This document shows, one piece after another, positions 1 through 6,045 of a stretch of 6,973 bases of DNA. The DNA comes from an uncultured bacterium (GTDB taxonomy: Bacteria > Actinomycetota > Coriobacteriia > Coriobacteriales > Coriobacteriaceae): contig CAJMLY010000049.1 of NCBI GenBank assembly GCA_905214425.1, positions 1 to 6,973 of the forward strand, in the 5' to 3' direction. The first letter of the stretch is position 1. Every line of letters begins with the position of its first letter. The translations under genes were made by a program, and so were the position numbers. The notes under the pieces are model-generated. The model saw only the letters and a list, made by a program, of their open reading frames with translations, did not search any database and was not told where the DNA came from.

Positions 1-1
1 G

Positions 2-757
2 TGGGCTAAGCCCTGGCTCGGTTCGCCGACGGCTTCCGACTCGACCACCATGGCCCAGACGTCGCTGATGGCTCCGTGTGCAGAGCACCCGTTTGGCACC
101 GACGCCCTTGGTCGTGACATTCTCGTTCGCGTTATCTACGGTGCACGTGTTTCGCTTTCCGTCGGTATTATGGCCACTGCGATCTCCACGGTGATTGGTC
201 TGGTCATGGGTGCCCTAGCCGGTTTCTACGGCGGCATCTGGGATACGATCATCATGCGCTGCGCGGATATCTTCCTGGCATTCCCGTACGTGCTTTTCGT
301 TGTCGCCATGATCGCCGTTATCGGCCGTGGTCTTCAGAACGTCTTTTTTGCCATCGGCATTCTTGGCTGGCCTTCGATTGCGCGCGTCTTTCGCTCTGCA
401 ATCTTGACGGTCAAGGAAAACGATTATGTTGACGCTGCGCGCGCGATGGGTGCATCTGATGCTCGTATCGTCGTGCGTCACATCTTCCCGAACTCCGTCG
501 CCTCCATTGTGGTCTACGCGACCATGAACATTGGTGGCGCCATTCTGACCGAGTCCGCTCTGTCCTTCCTCGGCATGGGCGTTATTCCGCCTACGCCTTC
601 GTGGGGCTCCATGATTCAGGACGGTCAGCAGTATCTTCTGACTGCTCCCTGGATGATGATCATGCCCGGTCTGGCAATTCTCTCGACGGTGCTCGCCTTC
701 ACCCTGCTGGGTGACGGTCTGCGCGACGCCCTCGACGTCAAGATGAAGGACGCATAA
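2..757 (+). CDS. oppC: Peptide ABC transporter permease, OppC/DppC type (5' partial)
   Basis: Inner-membrane subunit of a peptide importer; it would pair with an OppB/DppB permease to form the translocation path. The reading frame is open from the window edge (position 2), so the start lies upstream; the ATG at 50 is internal because the codons before it continue the same frame with plausible permease sequence. 251 residues are visible. The stretch EHPFGTDALGRD is the conserved region ahead of the transport domain in OppC/DppC proteins. Several hydrophobic segments follow, starting with VSLSVGIMATAISTVIGLV. The EAA loop that docks onto the ATPase is clear (DAARAMGASDARIVVRHIFPN region, about 427-492), followed by the family-typical ESALSFLGMGV and a final membrane helix ending in GDGLRDALDVKM. 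The ATPase gene oppD begins 2 bases after the stop, so they are one operon. Opp versus Dpp (chain length of the peptide) cannot be decided from the sequence. Confidence 0.93.
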   Translation, partial: WAKPWLGSPTASDSTTMAQTSLMAPCAEHPFGTDALGRDILVRVIYGARVSLSVGIMATAISTVIGLVMGALAGFYGGIWDTIIMRCADIFLAFPYVLFVVAMIAVIGRGLQNVFFAIGILGWPSIARVFRSAILTVKENDYVDAARAMGASDARIVVRHIFPNSVASIVVYATMNIGGAILTESALSFLGMGVIPPTPSWGSMIQDGQQYLLTAPWMMIMPGLAILSTVLAFTLLGDGLRDALDVKMKDA

Positions 758-759
758 GG

Positions 760-1851
760 ATGAAGAAGAACAAGAACTATGTGGACCTGAAGGACCAGCC
801 GGTTCCCGAGGGCCAGCATCTGCTCGAGGTCGATGACCTTAAGATGTATTTCCACACCGAGGATGGCGTTGTTCGCGCTGTCGACGGTGTCTCCTACACG
901 CTCGATCGCGGCGAGACCCTGGGTGTCGTCGGTGAGTCCGGCTCCGGTAAGTCCGTGACCGCCATGACCATCATGGGTCTTATCTCGATGCCTCCGGGAA
1001 AGATCGAGGGCGGCGACGTTCGCTATCGCGGTCGTTCTATCCTCGAGATGACCGAGGAAGAGATGCAGCACATTCGCGGTAACGACATCGCGATGATCTT
1101 CCAGGATCCTATGACCTCCTTGAACCCGGTCTATAAGATCGGCAAGCAGGTGGGCGAGGGTCTTCGTCTGCACCGCGGCTACTCCAAGCAGGAGGCGCTC
1201 AAGCGTGCCACCGAGCTTTTGGACCTCGTTGGTATTCCCGAGCCCGAGAAGCGCGTCAATGAGTATCCGCACCAGTTCTCTGGCGGTATGCGTCAGCGCG
1301 TCATGATTGCCATGGCTCTTGCCTGCGATCCCGATATTTTGATTGCCGACGAGCCCACGACTGCCCTGGATGTTACCATTCAGGCTCAGATTATTGAGCT
1401 TATGCAGGAAATGCAGGAGAAGAACGGCAACGCCATCATCATGATCACCCATGACCTGGGCGTTGTCGCTGATATGGCCGACAAGATCATGGTTATGTAC
1501 GCCGGCCGTCCCGTCGAGTTCGGTACTGCTGAGGAAATCTTCTACGAGAGCCGCCACCCCTACACCTGGGGCCTTATCCGCTCCATCCCGGAGCAGGCCA
1601 TCGATGAGAAGAAGCCGCTTACGCCGATTCATGGCAACCCGCCTTCGCTCATGAACCTGCCCGAGGGCTGCGTGTTCTCTCCTCGCTGCCCCTATGCGAC
1701 GGATAAGTGCCGCAAGCAGCGCCCCGAGCGTTTTGTTACCGAGTCTGGTCACTATTCTGCGTGCCACTACGCTGGCGACCCCGAGTTCCTCAAGAACGCT
1801 CCTGTGACGTCCCGTACGCGCAAGGATTCCAAGAAGGGAGGCGAGGCGTAA
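760..1851 (+). CDS. oppD: Peptide ABC transporter ATP-binding protein, OppD/DppD type
   Basis: Cytoplasmic ATPase that powers peptide import with OppF. 363 residues, a normal family length. Visible motifs: Walker A GESGSGKS (58-65), Q-loop Q115 in IFQDPMTSLNP, signature FSGGMRQR (173-180), Walker B ILIADEP (193-199) with catalytic E198, D-loop TALD and H-loop H231 (ITHD). The C-terminal oligopeptide-transporter extension is complete: RHPYT (265-269), then Cys304, Cys310, Cys317 and Cys335, spaced CX5CX6CX17C. The tail is basic (about 350-361). The start is ATG 760, just after the permease stop, with AAGGA at 746-750 nine bases upstream inside the permease gene. The OppF start overlaps its stop codon. 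All catalytic residues are present, so the enzyme should be active. Dipeptide versus oligopeptide specificity is set by the binding protein, which is not in the window. Confidence 0.95.
   Translation: MKKNKNYVDLKDQPVPEGQHLLEVDDLKMYFHTEDGVVRAVDGVSYTLDRGETLGVVGESGSGKSVTAMTIMGLISMPPGKIEGGDVRYRGRSILEMTEEEMQHIRGNDIAMIFQDPMTSLNPVYKIGKQVGEGLRLHRGYSKQEALKRATELLDLVGIPEPEKRVNEYPHQFSGGMRQRVMIAMALACDPDILIADEPTTALDVTIQAQIIELMQEMQEKNGNAIIMITHDLGVVADMADKIMVMYAGRPVEFGTAEEIFYESRHPYTWGLIRSIPEQAIDEKKPLTPIHGNPPSLMNLPEGCVFSPRCPYATDKCRKQRPERFVTESGHYSACHYAGDPEFLKNAPVTSRTRKDSKKGGEA
1836..1841 (+). promoter_or_regulatory. Ribosome binding site deciding the oppF start
   Basis: GGGAGG lies inside the last codons of oppD, 9 bases before ATG 1851. 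It picks this ATG over the longer open frame beginning at 1707, which would overlap oppD by about 145 bases and add residues foreign to the family. The ATG shares its A with the oppD stop (TAATG), so translation of the two ATPases is probably coupled, suiting subunits needed in equal amounts. Confidence 0.8.
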
Positions 1852-2879
1852 TGGCAGATACCAACGAGCGTACTCCGCTGCTGAAGGTCGAGCACCTCTC
1901 TAAGGAGTTCCCCGCTGAGTCCGGCATGTTCGCCAAGCGCTTCTCCAAGCGTGTCGTCTCTGCTGTAAATGACATCTCTTTTGAGATTTATCCTGGCGAG
2001 ACCTTCGGTCTGGTTGGCGAGTCTGGTTGCGGTAAGTCCACCACGGGCCGTACTATCATGCGCCTGACCAAGCCGACCGCCGGTAAGGTGTTCTTCCAGG
2101 GTAAAGATGTTGCCGAGATGAGCAAGCATGAGATCAAGGACATGCGTCGCGAGATGCAGTTTATCTTCCAAGATCCTTATGCTTCGCTCAACCCTCGTAT
2201 GACCATCGGTGAGATCGTCTCCGAGCCCATGACCATTCACGGCGTGGGCACCAAGGAGGAACGCATTGAGCGCGTCCGCGAGCTTCTCGACGTTGTCGGA
2301 CTGAACCCCGAGCACATCAACCGTTATCCTCATGAGTTCTCCGGCGGTCAGCGTCAGCGTGTCGGCATCGCCCGCGCGTTCGCTTTGAAGCCCAAGCTGA
2401 TCATCTGCGACGAGCCGGTTTCCGCTTTGGATGTGTCCATTCAGGCCCAGGTTCTGAACCTGCTCAAGGAACTCCAGGACAAGTTCGGTACCGCGTATCT
2501 GTTTATCGCTCACGACCTGTCCGTCGTGCAGCACATTTCCGATCGCGTTGCCGTTATGTATCTGGGTAAGATGGTTGAGGTTTCGGACTGGAAGACGCTC
2601 TATAGCGAGCCTCACCATCCGTACACGCAGTCGCTGCTGTCTGCCGTGCCGGTTCCCGATCCGGATATCCAGAAGACCCGTAAGCGCATCATCCTCGCCG
2701 GCGATCCGCCGTCACCGCTGGATCCGCCGACCGGCTGCCGTTTCCACACGCGCTGCCCGATCGCGCAGGGTATCTGCTCCGAGAAGCTTCCCGAGTTTAA
2801 GGAAGTCGCACCGGGTCACTGCTGCGCGTGTCACTTCGCGGAGCCGTTCCCGATCAAGGAATCGCACATCGATCTGTAG
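1851..2879 (+). CDS. oppF: Peptide ABC transporter ATP-binding protein, OppF/DppF type
   Basis: Second ATPase of the peptide importer, expected to pair with OppD beneath the two permeases. 342 residues from ATG 1851. Visible motifs: Walker A GESGCGKST (56-64), Q-loop Q107 in IFQDPYASLNPRMT, signature FSGGQRQR (163-170), Walker B LIICDEP (183-189) with E188, H-loop H221 (IAHD). The segment at about 21-40 before the first ATPase strand pair (GMFAKRFSKRVVSAVND) is the short N-terminal insertion usual in OppF. The C-terminal extension has HHPYTQSLLSAVPVPDP (255-271) and cysteines 296, 302, 309 and 327 in the same CX5CX6CX17C spacing as OppD, plus extra cysteines 324 and 325. It is the last gene of the operon; a long palindrome containing a terminator-like hairpin starts 12 bases after the stop. 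Confidence 0.95.
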   Translation: MADTNERTPLLKVEHLSKEFPAESGMFAKRFSKRVVSAVNDISFEIYPGETFGLVGESGCGKSTTGRTIMRLTKPTAGKVFFQGKDVAEMSKHEIKDMRREMQFIFQDPYASLNPRMTIGEIVSEPMTIHGVGTKEERIERVRELLDVVGLNPEHINRYPHEFSGGQRQRVGIARAFALKPKLIICDEPVSALDVSIQAQVLNLLKELQDKFGTAYLFIAHDLSVVQHISDRVAVMYLGKMVEVSDWKTLYSEPHHPYTQSLLSAVPVPDPDIQKTRKRIILAGDPPSPLDPPTGCRFHTRCPIAQGICSEKLPEFKEVAPGHCCACHFAEPFPIKESHIDL

Positions 2880-2891
2880 TCGGTTGTTCTC

Positions 2892-3031
2892 GTCCGGGCC
2901 CGCCCTGAAGTTACTTTTCAGAACGTCCTCGGACATGCAAGAAACCCCCGCTGCGCACTTCGTGCGGCGGGGGTTTCTTGCGTCCTGCGGAGTGTTCTGA
3001 AAAGTAACTTCAGGGCGGGCCCTACGTTAAC
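2892..3031 (+). repeat. Long nested palindromic element, copy 1 (+ orientation)
   Basis: A 140-base element just after oppF. Order: terminal GTCC (2892-2895); 29-base outer arm (2896-2924); 13-base motif GTCCTCGGACATG (2925-2937, its last G also able to pair); inner arm to 2951; apex TGCGCACTTCGTGCG (2952-2966); inner arm back to 2981; motif containing CCTGCGGA (about 2981-2993); outer arm (2994-3022); tail TACGTTAAC (3023-3031). The outer arms are a perfect 29/29 inverted repeat and the inner arms a perfect 15/15. The same order, lengths and conserved motifs recur in reverse at 3195-3332. The ends are defined by where similarity between the copies stops. It codes for no protein that I can see. 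Function is not recognised; the inner part may also terminate oppF transcription. Confidence 0.9.
2937..2981. terminator. Bidirectional intrinsic terminator candidate inside palindrome copy 1
   Basis: The inner stem GCAAGAAACCCCCGC / GCGGGGGTTTCTTGC (15 perfect pairs) closes on a GCAC-TTC-GTGC apex. Its GC-rich core is followed on either strand by TTTCTT, a short, interrupted U tract. It lies 57 bases after the oppF stop, where an operon terminator is expected. The U tract is imperfect, and the larger palindrome may compete for folding, so efficiency is uncertain. Confidence 0.55.
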
Positions 3032-3060
3032 TCGGCAGGGGGAGTGCGATTCCTTGATCG

Positions 3061-3090
3061 CTCACTTAATCTGATGAGAAATTGAGTGAG
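3061..3090 (+). repeat. Hairpin, 10-bp stem with one G-U
   Basis: CTCACTTAAT (3061-3070) pairs with ATTGAGTGAG (3081-3090) around a 10-base loop, with one T-G wobble. It abuts the next hairpin with no gap. It is the first of three hairpins in the 163-base stretch between the two palindromic elements. I see no gene, riboswitch signature or promoter in this stretch. Role unknown. Confidence 0.55.
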
Positions 3091-3116
3091 GCCGGAGCTT
3101 TAGCTCCGGCTTCCTT
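3091..3116 (+). terminator. Possible second terminator hairpin
   Basis: GCCGGAGC (3091-3098) and GCTCCGGC (3103-3110) form an 8-bp GC-rich stem with a TTTA loop, followed by TTCCTT. It could act as a back-up terminator for oppF readthrough. The following tract is pyrimidine-rich but not a clean U run, so this may simply be a structural repeat. A 12-base palindrome CCTTATATAAGG (3113-3124) overlaps its tail. Confidence 0.4.
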
Positions 3117-3125
3117 ATATAAGGG

Positions 3126-3140
3126 CTCGGCAAAGCCGAG
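3126..3140 (+). repeat. Small hairpin between the palindromic elements
   Basis: CTCGGC (3126-3131) pairs with GCCGAG (3135-3140) around AAA. This is the third hairpin in the row at 3061-3140. It has no U tract. From 3141 to 3194 I see nothing recognisable. Confidence 0.45.
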
Positions 3141-3194
3141 TCACCAAATTTGCATCAGCCCCCAGAACATGTTAGAGAACGGTGTCTGGAGTAC

Positions 3195-3332
3195 GTGAAC
3201 GTAGGCCCCGAATCGGTGTTGCCTCCCGGCGCATTCCGCAGGGGGAGCGATATTTTGCAGCACGAAGTGCGTAGCAAAATATCGCTCATGCCCGAGGACG
3301 CGCCGGGAGGCAACACCGATACGGGGCCGGAC
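3195..3332 (-). repeat. Long nested palindromic element, copy 2 (- orientation)
   Basis: Reverse-oriented relative of the element at 2892-3031. On the minus strand: GTCC (3332-3329), 29-base outer arm (3328-3300), GTCCTCGGGCATG (3299-3287), 13-base inner arm (3286-3274), apex TACGCACTTCGTGCT (3273-3259), inner arm (3258-3246), CCCCCTGCGGAAT (3245-3233), outer arm (3232-3204), tail TACGTTCAC (3203-3195). The outer arms pair at 28 of 29 positions (A3211 opposite A3321 fails) and the inner arms at 13 of 13. Lengths match copy 1 segment by segment except for one fewer inner pair. The inner stem is AT-rich here and has no terminator-like U tract, so termination cannot be the common function. The short open frame at 3150-3338 across it is not believable as a gene. 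Confidence 0.9.
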
Positions 3333-3368
3333 ATATAGATCTACCTGCGCATTTACAAATTCGTAAAC

Positions 3369-3415
3369 TTTTTTGAAAAAAGTGCTTGCACAGTTCTCGA
3401 ATCATAGGTTATTAT
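3369..3415 (+). promoter_or_regulatory. Promoter of the tRNA-Leu gene with conserved upstream module
   Basis: A -35 box TTGCAC (3386-3391) and a -10 box TATTAT (3410-3415) are separated by 18 bases (17 if TTATTA is the -10). Immediately upstream, T6-G-A6 (3369-3381) and GTGC lead into the -35; the same block, with one base changed, precedes the tRNA-Gly promoter. The A/T tract could be an UP-like element or a protein site. Transcription should start near 3422, giving a leader of about 50 bases before the tRNA. Confidence 0.75.
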
Positions 3416-3472
3416 CTTCCTCGTTGAACGCGCGGGTCCAACAAAACGAACCGTGAATCAACAACATAGCAT

Positions 3473-3562
3473 GTCGGAGTGGCGGAATTGGCAGACGCGC
3501 TAGCTTGAGGTGCTAGTGACCGCTTTTTGGTCATGCGGGTTCAAGTCCCGCCTCCGACACCA
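3473..3562 (+). tRNA. tRNA-Leu (anticodon GAG), CCA encoded
   Basis: Complete class II tRNA of 90 bases. The acceptor stem GTCGGAG (3473-3479) pairs with CTCCGAC (3552-3558), discriminator A3559, encoded CCA 3560-3562. The anticodon stem CTAGC/GCTAG (3500-3504, 3512-3516) encloses loop TTGAGGT with anticodon GAG at 3507-3509, reading CUC and CUU. The long variable arm (GACC ... GGTC, about 3518-3532) is the leucine-type hairpin. The T arm is GCGGG-TTCAAGT-CCCGC. It has its own promoter upstream and terminator downstream. Confidence 0.97.
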
Positions 3563-3573
3563 TCGCATTTGAG

Positions 3574-3596
3574 AAGCCTCTTCGGAGGCTTTTTTG
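3574..3596 (+). terminator. Intrinsic terminator after tRNA-Leu
   Basis: GCCTC (3576-3580) and GAGGC (3585-3589) close a TTCG tetraloop with a C-G closing pair; flanking A-T pairs extend the stem. Six T residues follow (3590-3595). This is a textbook rho-independent terminator 12 bases past the CCA end. It sits only about 26 bases ahead of the phosphatase start codon. Confidence 0.9.
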
Positions 3597-3608
3597 TTAC
3601 CGATAGAC

Positions 3609-3615
3609 GGTGGGG
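3609..3615 (+). promoter_or_regulatory. Ribosome binding site deciding the phosphatase start
   Basis: GGTGGGG lies six bases before ATG 3622. The alternative GTG at 3610 falls inside this purine run and has no Shine-Dalgarno-like sequence before it, so ATG 3622 is preferred. The match is G-rich rather than a perfect GGAGG. Confidence 0.6.
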
Positions 3616-3621
3616 TCCACG

Positions 3622-5967
3622 ATGGAAACGCTTGAACGCAACGAGTGGGCAGACGTTGCCCAACTAGTCGAGATCACGAGCGATGCTGTCATCATCTGCG
3701 AGCTCGACGGAACCATTCTGCATGTGAATAATCGCTTACTTGGTTTGATGTGCGAGGAACGCGCCGACGTCATTGGTGGAGATGTTAAAGACGTCCTGTA
3801 CTCGTCCGCTTTTGAACGTGCGACGGAACATCGTCTGCCATTTGAAACTGATGGCTCCGAGAACGAACTGATGCTCAAGCTGAGTGACGGCTCCTTTATC
3901 CCCGTCTTGGTTCGTGCGGGCTCCGTAACGCCTCCACGCATCTTTGGGCGCCGCGCGCCACGTGTCCTGGTGGCGCTCCATAGCATCGAAGAACAGTATT
4001 CGCACGACCGTCAGCTCAAGCGTGCTCTTTCGGAGCTTAGAGTGGCTAACAAGCGCCTCTCTGGCACGCTCTCGGTCATTATGAGTACCGTGGGCTCCGA
4101 TGAGCTGCCCAGCCTACTTGATACCGTTTTGAACCAGCTTGTAGGAACGCTCGATGCTTCGGGTGCTGCTATCTATTTTTCTGAGAGTGGCGGTTTTAAA
4201 CTTCGCGGTGTTTCCAAGGAGCTGTACGACAGCTACCTGCCTGAGTTTTTGCCGTATGGCGCTGGCATTCCGACGTATGTTCTTCGTGAGTCGCGTGCCT
4301 GTCGCTTGTCGATTCAACAGGACCTTAAGGGTGATAAGGCCGCCTCCGGTATGTTTATGGACCTGGACAATCGTTCTAAGCACCTGTTGCGCATGCAGGA
4401 TATGCCTCCGTACCGCAGCGAGATCTGTCTTCCCGTTTTTTACGGTACGCAGATCCTTGGCGTGCTGGAAGTTGGTTGGAAACGCCCTCAGGCACCGCTC
4501 GCCTATGACGTTAATGTGCTCGAGGTCATTTGCGATTACCTGTCTATCCAGCTGGTCGGTATGGCATCGAGCCTTCGCTCCCGTCGCACGGCCGAGCTTG
4601 GCCGCTCGCTCAATGTCTTGCGTGATGAGTTGTTTACCTTTCTAGACGATTCTGCCGCGGCTACCCAGGCGGTATCGTCCGAGATCTGCAATATGCTTAA
4701 CTGCCATTTTTGCCCTGTTGAGTATGACGCCAGTCTGGATTCCTACGTCATAGATTTTGAAGGCGGCAGTCGCGTTGCCTTGCCGGACGACCCTGAGAAG
4801 CTTTTCTTTTCCACGACGGCGCCGGCGGCACGTCTGGGGGCTGGCCCTGATGGCTTTGAGGCATCTGTTTTGGGCGGCACGAGTGCCGAGGACCTTAAAC
4901 ACGTCCGTATAACTCGCGTTGACGAATCGATGCCTATGGGAGGCTGGCTTAGGGCGCATGGTCTGCCTTGTCAAGGTCTCTACGTCGACTCCGGCATCGA
5001 GGCGGGGCGCCCGCGCTCTGAGGGTGATGGCAAGCACAGTAACGACGCGATTGTTCCTGCTTCTGTTGCGAAGAGTCCGACGACGCGCGCGCTGCTGCTT
5101 CGTGATGGTAGCCAAGAGCCGATTGATGACCTTGAATATGACTACTTGGTGCACTTAGCGCATGACTTTGAACTGATCTACGAGGGCGAATCTCAAAAGC
5201 GCGAGGAGCGCCATATTGCTCAGACCCTTCAGATCGGCATGAGAAATTCCCTGGGGGATGTTCCGGGTATCGCAACCGATTCGGTGTACCTGTCGGCCAC
5301 GAACTCGGCGTTGGTCGGCGGCGATTTCTATACGCTCATCCGTCTTCCCGACGACTGCGCCGTCATGATTCTGGGTGATGTGTCTGGCAAAGGCATTGAG
5401 GCCGCATCGATGTCTGCGCTCGTCAAGACGGCCCTGACGGCATATGCCTGGGAGGGCGCTGGACCGGCCCGCATGGCACGCTCCCTTAACAGCATGCTCA
5501 TGGGCTTCTCGAGGGTCGAGACGTTCGTGACGGCCTTTATCGCCAAGATTGACCTTAAAGCCGGACGCGCAACGTATTGTTCGGCGGGCCATCCTCCGAC
5601 CATGGTCATCAGGCCAGAGTCGATGCCGCTGGGTGGTGGCGAGGCCCGTGGGGGAGAGGTCGAGCTGCTTGGATGCCAATCGGGCGTAATCGGTGCCTTT
5701 GAGAGCATGGTGTACGAGACAGGCGTGTTTACGTTCGCTCCTGGCGACATGCTCTTCATGTATACGGATGGAACGATTGAGGCCCGCGACCGCACCGGAG
5801 CGTTCTTTGGCGAGCAGCGTTTGCGCGATCTTCTGCTTTCTGTTTCGGGGGAGGGCGTGTCGGGCATTTGCGGCAAGGTCTTGGGCGAGCTTGACCGATT
5901 TACCGAATCGGCGCTGGACGATGACATTGCATTGGTGTCCCTTGAGTTTTTACGGGGTCGTTCATAG
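3622..5967 (+). CDS. PAS-GAF sensor PP2C serine phosphatase (RsbU/RsbP/SpoIIE type)
   Basis: Predicted cytoplasmic sensor phosphatase of 781 residues that would dephosphorylate a STAS-domain antagonist, probably the protein encoded next. Domains: PAS at about 8-120 (DAVIICELDGTILHVNN, then LSDGSFIPVLVRAGS); a helical, coiled-coil-like linker at about 121-157; GAF at about 158-315 (SGAAIYFSESGGFKLRGVS, SEICLPVFYGTQILGVLEVGW); an unassigned segment at about 340-520, possibly a diverged second GAF; a signalling helix at about 522-540 (RHIAQTLQIGM); and the PP2C/SpoIIE catalytic domain at about 550-776. Metal-binding and core motifs are intact: VGGDF (565-569), GDVSGKG (585-591), SAGHPP (654-659), YTDG (714-717) and DDDIA (766-770). 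No membrane segment is seen. ATG 3622 is preferred over GTG 3610. The STAS-kinase gene follows after 78 bases in the same direction. Activating signal unknown. Family identity is firm; the partner is inferred from context. Confidence 0.92.
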   Translation: METLERNEWADVAQLVEITSDAVIICELDGTILHVNNRLLGLMCEERADVIGGDVKDVLYSSAFERATEHRLPFETDGSENELMLKLSDGSFIPVLVRAGSVTPPRIFGRRAPRVLVALHSIEEQYSHDRQLKRALSELRVANKRLSGTLSVIMSTVGSDELPSLLDTVLNQLVGTLDASGAAIYFSESGGFKLRGVSKELYDSYLPEFLPYGAGIPTYVLRESRACRLSIQQDLKGDKAASGMFMDLDNRSKHLLRMQDMPPYRSEICLPVFYGTQILGVLEVGWKRPQAPLAYDVNVLEVICDYLSIQLVGMASSLRSRRTAELGRSLNVLRDELFTFLDDSAAATQAVSSEICNMLNCHFCPVEYDASLDSYVIDFEGGSRVALPDDPEKLFFSTTAPAARLGAGPDGFEASVLGGTSAEDLKHVRITRVDESMPMGGWLRAHGLPCQGLYVDSGIEAGRPRSEGDGKHSNDAIVPASVAKSPTTRALLLRDGSQEPIDDLEYDYLVHLAHDFELIYEGESQKREERHIAQTLQIGMRNSLGDVPGIATDSVYLSATNSALVGGDFYTLIRLPDDCAVMILGDVSGKGIEAASMSALVKTALTAYAWEGAGPARMARSLNSMLMGFSRVETFVTAFIAKIDLKAGRATYCSAGHPPTMVIRPESMPLGGGEARGGEVELLGCQSGVIGAFESMVYETGVFTFAPGDMLFMYTDGTIEARDRTGAFFGEQRLRDLLLSVSGEGVSGICGKVLGELDRFTESALDDDIALVSLEFLRGRS

Positions 5968-6029
5968 ACGACGCTGAGCGGGCTGAATCCGCACGGTTGG
6001 GGAAACGAATGCATCGAGTGGGCTTTTTT

Positions 6030-6034
6030 GGGGA
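6030..6034 (+). promoter_or_regulatory. Ribosome binding site for the STAS-kinase gene
   Basis: GGGGA lies 11 bases before ATG 6046, a somewhat long spacing. The alternative in-frame start TTG 6028 has only a T run before it and would add six residues with no family resemblance. ATG 6046 places the first STAS strand about ten residues in, as is usual for SpoIIAA-like proteins. Confidence 0.5.
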
Positions 6035-6045
6035 ACCATGGTCGT

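Noticed and set aside
625..1767. Long minus-strand open frame (380 codons) opposite oppD; similar ones at 1767-2618 and 5328-6170
   Set aside because: These lie opposite genes with complete, unmistakable motifs. Long antisense frames are common in GC-rich coding DNA, and their peptides show no domain I recognise.
1707..1850. Upstream extension of oppF to 1707
   Set aside because: It would overlap oppD by 145 bases; ATG 1851 has a strong GGGAGG site, and family resemblance begins after it.
2892..3332. Integron attC sites
   Set aside because: The folded-palindrome look and bulges are suggestive, but the tail GTTAAC/GTTCAC does not fit the GTTRRRY core, and there are no cassette genes or integrase nearby.
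2892..3332. CRISPR array or insertion-sequence ends
   Set aside because: There are only two copies, in opposite orientation, no regular spacers and no transposase frame between them.
3150..3338. Open frame of 62 codons on the + strand
   Set aside because: It mostly runs through the palindromic element at 3195-3332, has no ribosome binding site, and its peptide reflects the inverted repeat.
3416..3472. Riboswitch or T-box leader before tRNA-Leu
   Set aside because: The leader of about 50 bases is short, shows no stable stem or T-box sequence, and precedes a tRNA rather than a protein gene.
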